This document shows positions 55,543 through 64,000 of a stretch of DNA of 64,000 nucleotides, piece by piece. Numbering within the stretch: position 1 is the stretch's first letter; every line of letters begins with the position of its first letter. The position numbers and the translations under genes are program-made. The DNA is from Cryptomeria japonica. Lineage: Eukaryota; Streptophyta; Pinopsida; Cupressales; Cupressaceae. Below the pieces are notes generated by a model. It was not told the DNA's origin and did no database searches. It worked only from the letters and a program-made list of their open reading frames with translations. The stretch lies in contig NC_081415.1 in the NCBI RefSeq assembly GCF_030272615.1, forward strand, positions 622,851,740 through 622,915,739, written 5' to 3'.

Positions 55543-56765
55543 TGTTCAAATTTTGATGGAATTAATTATGTGTTGCATTGATGTTTTGTCATTGATGTCA
55601 ACACTAGCTGCTTTGGCTGTTTACCGATATTTGGTTGGTATCAAAAGGATGATTGGTTTTTGGTTGGTAAGATCATGTTGATCCAGTATACTCCAGTATG
55701 CTCTGGCTTATGGAATAGGCTTAGATCTGCTATTCATGCTATTCAAATATATGTTTAGTCAATTGGTATTGATTTGGTGATCGGATGCTATCTTATATGC
55801 TGGTAAGCCTAGTTTATTGATCGAGTGAGGGTTTCATCAGTAGAGATTTGTTGAAGATCTTTTGATATTATGCATAAGTTGTGTTGGTGCAACTTCTAGA
55901 AGTGATTCATGATGCTAATGGTGATCGTGTTTGAGCCTTGACTGATTGGGATTATTGCTTTAGCATGTGTGGACCTAAATTGGGTCCGATGCTATCTAGG
56001 TTATGGATTGGCTTAATGTAACGTGTTGTTGTAACTTCTTGATGTGTTTCAAGGATGACTTATGGGTTGGATGATATTTGTTGTGCCTCAGACCAACATG
56101 TTTTATAATTATGTAATAGGTTTTATTGTCTAGGTGGCCGACCTAATTGTTTAAGGTCTAGGGTTTGTATATATATGTGTATGATCTCATTGTAGATCAT
56201 GGTATGCAAGAAAATAATGTAATAATCATTCATGCAGAGGATTTGGTCAATCATAGGTGACCAAGTTGGGTTTATGCAAGAGGTTTAAGACCTCTGGTAT
56301 TGAGCTTAATCAAAACTATACTCAGGCATAGGAGATGCTATTATTGCAGTTCATTCTTCCTTCCAGATTGTAGTCTGGATTTCTTATGTATTCAGTGAGA
56401 CTCCTTTTGTAATGAGCAGTGTGCTCTAGGCTGTTAACCTTCCTACAAGTGCAAGCCCCTTAATTTATAATCACATACTTATTGCAAAAGTATTATCTGA
56501 CTGTGGGTAGGCTTCCCACCATGGTTTTTCCCTTCACTAGGTTTTCCACATCTAAATCTTGGTGTCATGTGGATGGTAACTATTCTCTAATTGTTGCTTG
56601 TGATTAATTGGTATATATGTTATTTTGGTGATTGGTTTATGTATTCTGGTATTGATCTTATGTATTTTGGTAATAAATTTTTAAATGCATAAAGTTTCGG
56701 TAATCTGGTGATAACTGATTCACCCCCCCTCTCAATTGTCCTCTGGTTATTTGAACTGTCTAACA
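55543..56765 (+). repeat. Third LTR of the array (3' LTR of Copia-4)
   Basis: It runs from TGTTCAAATTTTG to CTGTCTAACA. It is about 85% identical to the middle LTR by eye over the first 380 bp. It ends directly at the CT-rich minisatellite. Confidence 0.9.
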
Positions 56766-56791
56766 CTCTCCCCACCTAAGTTAGGTCTCTT

Positions 56792-56849
<58 letters not shown>

Positions 56850-57505
56850 ATTAAGAATTTTTAAATCTCTTTCTTTCTATCTCTTCACTTAAGTACTCTC
56901 TCTATCAAGTTCTCTATCCCTCTCTCTAGATAGGTCCTCTCTAGATATAGGTTCTCTCTCTCTATCTTTCTCTATAGATTTTGACAAGATTTTTTAAATC
57001 TCTTTCTTTCTATCTCTTGACTTATTCCTCCCTCTCTATCATTCTCTAGATAGGTCCTCTCTCTCTAGATCCAAGTTTATGGGTCCTCTTCTCTCGCCCT
57101 TGACTCAAGTATTTTTAAAGCTCCCTATTTCTCTCTTTATCATTCTCTCTAATGTCCTCTCTTTGTCTAAGGTCCTCCCTCTTTCTAAGGTCCTATTGCC
57201 CTCTCTCTCTCCCTTGGCTTAAGTCTTTTTTAGGCTCTTTGTTTCTCTCTCTACCCTTCTCTAGATAGGTCCTCTCTCTCTCTTTCAATTTAAGTATTTT
57301 TAAATCTCTTTCTTTCTCTCCTTGCCCTTCTCTAGATAGGTTCTCTCTTTGTCTCTATCTCTCTTGATCTCTCTATACTTATCTCTAAGGTCCTCTCTCT
57401 CTCTCTCTTAAGTTGGGCCTTTTTATATCTCTTTTTCTCTTTCTCTTGACTTAAGTCTTTTTAAATATATTTCTTTATATATCTTAAGTCCTCTCTCTAT
57501 CAAAT

Positions 57506-57542
<37 letters not shown>

Positions 57543-57667
57543 ATAGGTTCTCTCTAGATATAGGCCCTCTCAGCTCTCTAACTCTCTTGAGTTAAGTAAG
57601 TATTTTTTAAAGTTATTTCTTTCTCTCTATAAAAACCTTAGATCTCTTAGAAGGTCCTCTATCTCTA

Positions 57668-57708
<41 letters not shown>

Positions 57709-57790
57709 AATTAAGTCTTTTTAAATCTCTTTCTTTATATCTCTCTCTTAATATTTAAGTCTTTTTAAATATATTTCTCTCTCTCTTGAC
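56766..57790 (+). repeat. CT-rich minisatellite, right block
   Basis: Long CT runs (56796-56847, 57670-57706), a (CA)n run (57525-57542) and many copies of the words CTTGACTTAAGTCTTTTTAA, TTTAAATCTCTTTCTTTC and CTCTAGATAGGTCCTCTC. It is the same family as 40919-41295. No coding potential is seen. Confidence 0.85.
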
Positions 57791-57791
57791 T

Positions 57792-58205
57792 TAAACCATC
57801 CTAATTCTAGATCCCCTTAAGCCATCCTAATGAGATGTCCCTTTAAGCCATCCTAATTAGATTCCCTTAAGCCATTCTAATTAAGTGTCCCCTTAAGCCA
57901 TCCTAATTAGAGATGTTCTTAAGCCATCCTAATTAGATGTCCTCTGCAACCATCCTAATTATAGATCCCCTTAAGCCATCCTAATTAGATCCCCTTAAGC
58001 CATCCTAATGAGATGTCCCCTTAAGCCATCCTGATTAAATATCTCCTTCAACCATCCTAATTCTATATCCCCTTAAACCATCCTAATTAGATACCTTTAA
58101 GCCATCCTAATTATATGGCTTAATGGGATCTAGAATTAGGATAACTTAAGGGGATCTAGAATTAGGATGGCTTAAGGGGACATCTCATTAGGGTGGCTTA
58201 AGGCG
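57792..58205. repeat. 24-27-bp satellite with inverted terminal units
   Basis: About 13 units of the type AAGCCATCCTAATTAGATCC plus CCTT run from 57792 to about 58113. Then three or more units appear in inverted orientation (GGATCTAGAATTAGGAT..., 58114-58205). The first direct units (with ATTCTAGATCCCC, then AATGAGATGTCCC) are mirrored, in reverse order, by the last inverted units. The block can therefore fold back on itself. Copia-5 begins 3 bp further on. Confidence 0.88.
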
Positions 58206-58208
58206 ATT

Positions 58209-59653
58209 TGTTGGAATTTGCATGAAGATTGCATTAATGATATGTTATGTTGTCATTGATGTCAATTGAACCAGTAATGGTATTTATGATATTGCTGATA
58301 TTGTTATTATTGATATTGTCTTGTAACCGGTAGGAAGAGCTTTGTGAAAGATGTTGTAAATCGATATGTAAGTTTGTGAGTTGAACCAGTAACTAGTGTA
58401 TAAGGTTAAACCCTTTCTATGTTATGTAACTGGTAAACCCTACTAGTTGTTTTTTTGTTAAAATGTAACCGATTAAGTTTGATGAAATGGTTATGTTGGT
58501 TTATTATCTGATGAGCGGTAATGATGCAGACACATGTGATCATTGTAAGAAGATAAGTTCAGATTGTTTTGGTGCGTTTGTTTGATTGTCTAGGGAATGA
58601 GAAAAGTGGATTGCATCTAATGCAAAGCATGTGATGAGTTACAAGTCCGATGAAGTGGTGATCATAGAGCAGTTGGAATTTTCTTGAAGAATGTGTATAG
58701 ATTTCTATGTAAATCCAATGGTCACACTTGAACCGATTTATTTGTAATCTCTATGAGAGAATTAGGTTTTTGTTTGTTACCGACCTAATTGATTTATATT
58801 TAAGGTCGATGAAGTTGTTTTGTTAACTGTTGGCATAAATCAGTTGAGTGTGTGGTTGCCTAACTGGAGAATGGATCTACAGTTTGAGTAAAGGAATATT
58901 GAAGCTTAAAAGGATCTAATCAAGCAAATGTAGTGCTATTCAGACAGATCAAGAAAAACCTGTTGTCTTCTAACAATTACATCAAAATTGAAATCCCCTA
59001 ACCGGGTAAGCTCTATCAAGCTTGGTTACTTCTTAAATCCTCTAACAATGTGGTCCATTAGCTTGGATTTTGAAATCGTCTACCGAGGTTACTCCTAATA
59101 GGGCATTTGCTTTTTATCAAGGCATTTTGTGAATCCCTTAACCAAGTGATTCCTAACAGGATCAATTCTTAACAAGACTTATTGTAAAATCTTTAATAGG
59201 TTTGGCTCCTAATAGGGTGAACTTTAGAAGAGTTCAGATAGCTATCTTGTGAGTCTCATCTCATCGTGGTTTTTACCTATTTGGTTTTTCTACGTATAAA
59301 CATTTGTGTCATGTGGTGAATACTTTTGTGGTTATGATCTTATTTGTTGATTTGATTAACTTTTGATAATGCATGATAGCTGGAAGCATTAAGAGATGGA
59401 GGGTGTTGATATATGGTTAAGCATTTGGATGTTTACAAGATTAAAGTTGTTTACTATTAAGTTTCTATAACAACTAACCGGTTGATGTTGAGTATTCTTA
59501 TGAGTATTGATCTTGACAGTGATATTTTATTGATAAGTTTACTTTGTGAGTTTGAGTTTGATATTGGGAAGTTTGTTTCATTTTTTCAGTTTAATGATTC
59601 AACCCTCCTCTCTTAGTAATCTACCAGATACTTATTCTTTCATTATACCATCA
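58209..59653 (+). repeat. 5' LTR of Copia-5
   Basis: It runs from TGTTGGAATTTGC to TACCATCA, 2 bp before the primer site. Like the Copia-1 LTR it contains a series of short units of the type AATCC(C/T)(C/T)TAAC..GG (58990-59220), then the block CGTGGTTTTTACC...GGTTTTTCTACGT. Confidence 0.88.
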
Positions 59654-59655
59654 AT

Positions 59656-59667
59656 TGGTATTAGAGC
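59656..59667 (+). promoter_or_regulatory. Primer binding site of Copia-5
   Basis: TGGTATTAGAGC, one change from the initiator tRNA-Met site TGGTATCAGAGC. Confidence 0.88.
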
Positions 59668-59724
59668 ATCGCAGGTCCTCTTAAATCTAAAGCCTAACAA
59701 ATTGAGGAAAACATCTTGTAGATC

Positions 59725-60660
59725 ATGATGAAGAAGGAAGGCCTAAAGTTTAACAAGGATAACTATAGGATATGGAGTGATAGAATGAAGATTTACATTA
59801 AGTCTGGGAAGTCAATATTGGGATCATGTAGAAACCCAATATGTTACACCTATTGGAACTTTAATTGATGATCAAAAGAAAGAACAACAAGAAAATCATC
59901 AAGCATTGGAGGCTATTATCAGTTCCCTGTCTGATGCTGAATATGTAGATGTTCATGGTCTTGAAACTGCATATGAAGTATGGAAAAAACTTGAAGAGAT
60001 TTATAGAGGTGATGAACATGTTAAGATTTCTAAAGAGGAGAGCCTAAGAGGAAAGTTTGATGACATGAGAATGTCTGAAGGTGAGAATATCCAACAGTAT
60101 GGTCAAAGGATAAAAGAGATAGTTGGTGAAATAAAGAGTGCAAGAGGGAAAGTGGAAGATGCCACAGTGATCAGTAAGGTACTGAGAACCCTGCTACTGG
60201 TCTATGCTATCCGAGTTACAACTATTCAGGAGCTAAAGTCCATCGACAAAACTAAGGTAACTCTTGACTCTATCATTGGCAAACTTACTGCTTTTGAATT
60301 AAATGACTATGATGGTAGTGTACATAAATCAGAATCTGCATTTAGAGCTTTTGTCTCTAACCCATCTGTGAGAAAAATTAGAGATACTTGTCATGGTTAT
60401 GAATCTAGATCGAACAGAGATGCTGATGATAAAGACAACTTAGTGGAGCTTAAAGAATTGTTGGCAAAATGACTACCTAGAGGCACTGGGAAATACAGAG
60501 GCAAACTACCTTTAAAATGTTTTGCATGCAACAAGGTTGGTCATATAGCAGCTAATTGTCCTAATGGTGGAAATGAACACAAGAGAGACAAATTCAAGAA
60601 GTATAAGGGTAAAGGCAAGATAGATTGTCTTATTGCTATTGATAGTGGTATCACTAATGA
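59725..60660 (+). pseudogene. Copia-5 gag
   Basis: It starts at ATG 59725 (MMKKEGLKFNKDNYRIWSDR). A frameshift near 59830-59900 is followed by a 188-codon frame with the UBN2-type Gag domain (AYEVWKKLEEIYRG, MRMSEGENIQQYGQRIKEI, LTAFELNDYDG). One stop (60470-60472) precedes LPRGTGKYRGKLPLK and an intact zinc knuckle CFACNKVGHIAANC (60519-60560). The register then continues into protease. Confidence 0.88.
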
Positions 60661-60691
60661 AGAATCTGATGATGAAGCTAGTGAAGATATT

Positions 60692-61267
60692 GTGTTTGTA
60701 GCTATTAAGGAAGAGATATCAGATCAGAAGGCACTAGTGTCCAGGATGGATAACTCTGATGATTGGATCATTGATAGTGGTTGTTCACATCACATGACCG
60801 ATGATCGGAGAAAATTTATTTCCTTGAAGGAATTTGATGGTGGTGTTGTTAGATTTGGCAATGACTCACCATATATGGTTAAAGGTAAGGGATTTATTTC
60901 TCTCAATGGGAAGAGCAGTGCTGACGATGTCTATTGGGTTGAAGGTCCAAAGCACAATCTTATGAGTGTGGCACAACTTAATGACAGAGGATACCCACTA
61001 GAGTTTAGAAATGGTATGTGCAAAATCTTTGACAACAAAGGTGAATTGATTGCAATCGAGAAACAAACCAGAGGTAATCTATTTCATCTTAATCCTAAAG
61101 TTAGCAACTATTTGATTGCAAAGATAGATGATAGCTGGCTTTGGCATAGAAGATTTTGTCATATAAACTTTGATAACATTGTTAAAGTGAGAAAGTCCAA
61201 GATAGTAAGAGGTCTGCCTCAACTGGACAAACCGGTTAATGGTCTTTGCAAAGAATGTCAGTTATGA
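60692..61267 (+). pseudogene. Copia-5 protease and pre-integrase region
   Basis: In the 191-codon frame D28-S29-G30 (DDWIIDSGCSHHMTDD) is the protease site. YWVEGPKHNLMSVAQL, RGNLFHLNP and SWLWHRRFCHINFD...CKECQL form the following linker and the integrase zinc finger. A stop at 61265 ends the frame. The segment is otherwise intact and in phase with gag. Confidence 0.87.
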
Positions 61268-61718
61268 AAGATGACTTCTTCAAATTTCAAGAGAAAGTCC
61301 TTCTCAGTAGAGAACTTATTAGATTTGGTTCATATTGATCTATGTGGACCAATAAGAACAAGAAGCATTCAAGGTGATAGTTCAATTCATTCAAGGCCTT
61401 AGTTGAGAAAGAGAGTGGCAAAAAGATAAAATGTCTAAGAACAAATCAAGGCGGTGAATTTACTTATGAGGAATTCACTAAGTACTATGATGAGAATGGT
61501 ATCAAATGACAACTTTCTACACCAAGGACACCACAGTAGAATGACATCGCAGAGAGGAACAATTGATCAGTGGTTGAAGCTGCTATGACAATGTTGATGC
61601 AAGGAGGTGTAGTGAAAACATTTTGGAAAGAAGCTATAAGTACAATTGTCTACACAATGAACTGAGTTCTAGTGAAAAGAGGTAAGGACAAGACCCCTTA
61701 TGAATATTGGTATGGAAG
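61268..61718 (+). pseudogene. Copia-5 integrase core, deleted and interrupted
   Basis: HIDLCGPIRTRSIQGD (first Asp) is followed by a deletion of roughly 70-80 bp at about 61383 that removes the IDDYSR block. Next come LRTNQGGEF (second Asp changed to Asn) and IAERNN (Glu). Stops occur at about 61508, 61540, 61564 and 61664. The frame meets the solo LTR at TPYEYWYG. Confidence 0.83.
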
Positions 61719-61898
61719 TGTAGCGTCCTAAAATTGTGACACTTGCAATTTTGACTGCATTTCGGTCTTCATGATGGCGACGCAACACGCAACCTGAATG
61801 GAGACCCCGAAACCTGATTATGACACTGAAAACTGCATTTTCTTGCACCCTGGCTTGAACCTCCTTTGCACCCTGCTGTCCCGGGAGGTGGGACCAGA

Positions 61899-61979
61899 GC
61901 GCCCAGCGCCCTGGTCCTTCGGGACTAGGGCACCCAGCGCCCTGGTCCCCCAGGACCATGGCGCCCAGCGCCCTGGTCC
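61899..61979. repeat. Three 31-bp GC-rich repeats in the solo LTR
   Basis: GCGCCCAGCGCCCTGGTCC occurs at about 61899, 61930 (one change) and 61961. The flanks GGGACCAG/CTGGTCCC make each unit partly palindromic. It is CpG-rich against an AT-rich background, about 130-200 bp upstream of the TATA box. A related GGCGCTCGGGCGCC lies at about 62594. Confidence 0.85.
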
Positions 61980-62102
61980 CTGGGTCCTATTTTGGGCCCG
62001 GTCTCTTTTGGACTTCGGGTCTTTATGTTTGCAAATTGGAAAATTATCTTTCCTGGTCGGCCTAAGGTCGGGAAAATCAGTCTATCAGCCCTAAATGACA
62101 AG

Positions 62103-62110
62103 TATATAAA
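62103..62110 (+). promoter_or_regulatory. TATA box of the solo LTR
   Basis: TATATAAA in the context AAGTATATAAACTACA, near the middle of the LTR, where U3 would end. Confidence 0.6.
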
Positions 62111-62997
62111 CTACATTTTCCTCTCTCATTTGGGGAGATACATACATGACGGAAAAAGCGTGGAAACTATACTCAAGCATTCAAGCATTCAAGCATTCCT
62201 TCAAGCAATTGATCATTTCAAGTCTCCATTCAAGGCTAAGTGTTGCATTCAAGACAAGGATTCAACCATTGAAGAGGAGATCACTTACAACATACTACTA
62301 CAACATACAACATACAACATCTATACCTTCGCACATAAGGATACAAACATCCTTACAACAAGGTATTAGTACTTGTTTTACATTACAGACATTTACATTT
62401 ACAACATTGCTCATTTCTTGGTTAATTCCAAAACCGGGGTTTGACCTAAAGGCAAACCCCTAATCCCTAACCCCCCAATCGTCTTCGCTTTTCTATGTGT
62501 AGGTTGCAGGTACGCAGCTGAAATTGAAGATCTGGAATCCTTGTGTAGAGACGAACAGATCCCCCTTCGTTTTGCGGATTTTTCGGAGGACCGTGGCGCT
62601 CGGGCGCCATCGTCCCGACAACTTTCGCTCAAATTTGCAGGACAGCACCGTATCGACATTTTACTGCTAATTCCAGGTCCGCAGCTTCATACTGTATTCC
62701 TATCTCAGTTTATAAGAGAATCTTTCTCACTTTCTATGCATTCCTAGCTAAGTTCTTCTATGCACATTCTTTACAAAAGAGGGTAGCCTTGCTGTCATAA
62801 CCCTTGAAACTCATTTAGCATCCAATCTTGCATTGCGTGGGATTGGATCTTGTGGGTTTCAACCCCTCTTTTGAATGTAAAGTCTCTCCCCTAAGTGAAA
62901 ACCATCAACCCTAGAGTGAATCTCCCTTCTCTCTCCTTGGAGTTGGAAGAGGGGAGAGCAACTAGGGTTCGATCGCGATTTTCCGCTTTACAGGAAG

Positions 62998-63250
62998 ATC
63001 ACCCGCTGTTAGCTATTTTAAGATATTTGGTAGCAAATATTTTATTAAAAGAGGTGATTACATTAGCAAGTTTGAAGCTAAGAGTGATGAAGGCATATTT
63101 ATTGGCTATTCCACCAAGAGTAAGGCCTATAAATGCTTTAATAACGGGACACAGAGAATTGTTGAGAGCATTGATGTTTGAGTAGATGAATGTTCTAAAG
63201 TCTCAGAGGGAATCAGTTCAGAGAAAAAGGATGAAGATCCTTGCATTTTT
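62998..63250 (+). pseudogene. Copia-5 integrase, C-terminal part
   Basis: The frame resumes after the solo LTR with YFKIFGSKYFIKRGDYISKFEAKSD-like sequence, then EGIFIGYSTKSKAYKCFN and RIVESIDV, the conserved copia integrase tail, ending at a stop near 63179. It fits directly to the part before 61718 when one GGAAG copy is removed. Confidence 0.82.
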
Positions 63251-63253
63251 CTT

Positions 63254-64000
63254 TTGGAACTTGAAACTATTAAAATAGAAACTAGTAAAGCAAATTCTGA
63301 TACACCTGTTCAACTAGAACAAATAAATTTAGAAGCTGAACTTGAAGAGAATGATCATGTTATTCATAGGTATGTGAGACTGAACCATAGTCTTGAACAA
63401 ATTATTGGGGATACGGATGCTAGAGTACTAACTAGAAGAAGAATAAGAGAGAATTCTTGCATGATCTCCACCATTGAACCTAGAAGTGCTAAGGAGGAAT
63501 TTGGTGATGATTATTGGGTTAAAGCTATGGAGAAGGAATTAGATCAAATTGAGCAGAACAAAACTTGGACCCTAGTACCCCGACCGGTAAATAAGAATGT
63601 TATAGGTACTAAATGGGTATTCAGAAAAAAGTTAAATGAAATGGTGTTGTAGTTCACAACAAGGAAAGATTAGTCTGCAAGGGTTATGCACAAGAAGAAG
63701 GAGAAGATTATGGTGAAACTTTTGTACCAATAGCAAGAATGGAAGGTGTCAGAACTTTAATTACATTTGCAGCCCATAACAAATTCAAGGTATACCAGAT
63801 GGATGTTAAGTCTGCATTTTTGAATGGGATATTGCATGAAGAGGTATACATAGAGCAACCAAATGGTTATGCTTTGACAGATGAGAAAGACATGGCATGC
63901 AGATTGCATAAAGCTTTGTATGGATTAAAGTAGGCACCCAAAGCATGGTATGAATGAATTCATGCACATCTGATGAAGATAGGATTTGCAAGAACCAGTG
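63254..64000 (+). pseudogene. Copia-5 reverse transcriptase, N-terminal half
   Basis: After an acidic linker come TRRRIRENSCMIS, DYWVKAMEKELDQIEQNKTW and [16 protein letters not shown] one-base loss near 63640-63650 shifts the frame, then GEDYGETF, YQMDVKSAFLNG (catalytic Asp) and ALYGLK, a stop (63931) and APKAWYE follow. The window ends before the YVDD block. Confidence 0.88.

Larger units (their letters stand above)
43325..56765 (+). mobile_element. Copia-3/Copia-4 tandem array (LTR-int-LTR-int-LTR)
   Basis: Three LTRs (43325-44568, 48397-49618, 55543-56765) in the same orientation enclose two internal regions. Each internal region has its own primer site at the left and PPT at the right; the middle LTR is shared. 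The outer flanks (AAATC and CTCTC) do not match, so the array is not one insertion. The first LTR is of a different subtype from the other two, which suggests recombination between two related elements. Confidence 0.9.
61719..62992 (+). mobile_element. Solo LTR in Copia-5 integrase, TSD GGAAG
   Basis: It runs from TGTAGCGTCC to CTTTACA (1274 bp), with GGAAG at both flanks (61714-61718 and 62993-62997). It has a TATA box TATATAAA at 62103-62110 and three GC-rich repeats upstream of it. The TGTAG start resembles gypsy LTRs in this window, but the body is unrelated to Gypsy-1 or Gypsy-2. No primer site or ORF of an element accompanies it. Confidence 0.92.
58209..64000 (+). mobile_element. Copia-5: Ty1/copia element, 3' part outside the window
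   Basis: 5' LTR, primer site, gag, protease, integrase and the start of RT are present; the window ends in RT. It is another family than Copia-2/3/4. A solo LTR of 1274 bp lies in integrase. The left flank CGATT (58204-58208) would be the target duplication. Confidence 0.92.

Noticed and set aside
48287..55681. Two similar 82-codon frames (48287-48535 and 55433-55681)
   Set aside because: They straddle the PPT and LTR start of Copia-3 and Copia-4. The likeness follows from element homology and no family motif is seen.

Overview
The window is nuclear DNA of a land plant with a large, repeat-packed genome. Almost every base can be assigned to nested or tandem LTR retrotransposons. I found no confident single-copy host gene, no rRNA or tRNA gene and no CRISPR array. 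The plant origin rests on plant-type Ty1/copia elements primed by initiator tRNA-Met, Ty3/gypsy elements with a second archaeal-type RNase H (Tat-like), and a plant mobile domain (PMD) gene. LTR pairs are well diverged (about 7% in the freshest pair, more elsewhere, by hand). Old, slowly removed elements of this kind suggest a gymnosperm, but that is only an inference.

Layout, left to right. 1-2261: 3' end of Copia-1 (+). 2262-11449: Gypsy-1 (-), a composite with a 5' leader and tRNA-Trp primer site to the left of one LTR, and a PPT, an antisense PMD pseudogene and an intact 602-codon RNase H/integrase ORF to its right. 11450-30994: Copia-2 (-), split in its gag by Gypsy-2 (13858-29133, -), which is structurally complete at 15.3 kb with two LTRs, PBS, PPT, a 5-bp target duplication and one long gag-pol frame of about 2,440 codons. 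31220-33043: a decayed LTR piece and AT-rich DNA. 33049-39668: TRG-1 (-), an element with perfect CAAAC target duplications that carries a multi-zinc-knuckle Gag and an unrecognised second ORF but no pol; a solo LTR sits in its 5' LTR. 39674-43324: unassigned DNA, CT-rich minisatellite and an LTR remnant. 43325-56765: Copia-3 and Copia-4 (+), arranged LTR-internal-LTR-internal-LTR with a gypsy solo LTR (TSD GTTAC) inside Copia-4. 56766-58205: CT-rich minisatellite, then a 24-27-bp satellite whose last units are inverted. 58209-64000: Copia-5 (+), interrupted by a GC-repeat solo LTR (TSD GGAAG) and cut by the window end.

Relative ages follow from the nesting: Copia-2 is older than Gypsy-2, TRG-1 than its solo LTR, Copia-4 than its solo LTR, Copia-5 than its solo LTR. 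All polyproteins except the Gypsy-1 integrase ORF are broken by stops, frameshifts or deletions, and several catalytic residues are lost. The objects most worth follow-up are TRG-1 with its unknown ORF, the antisense PMD gene with its own TATA-like box and inverted 20-bp repeat arrays, the G-patch-like motif and very long protease-RT linker of Gypsy-2, and the palindromic satellite at 57792-58205.
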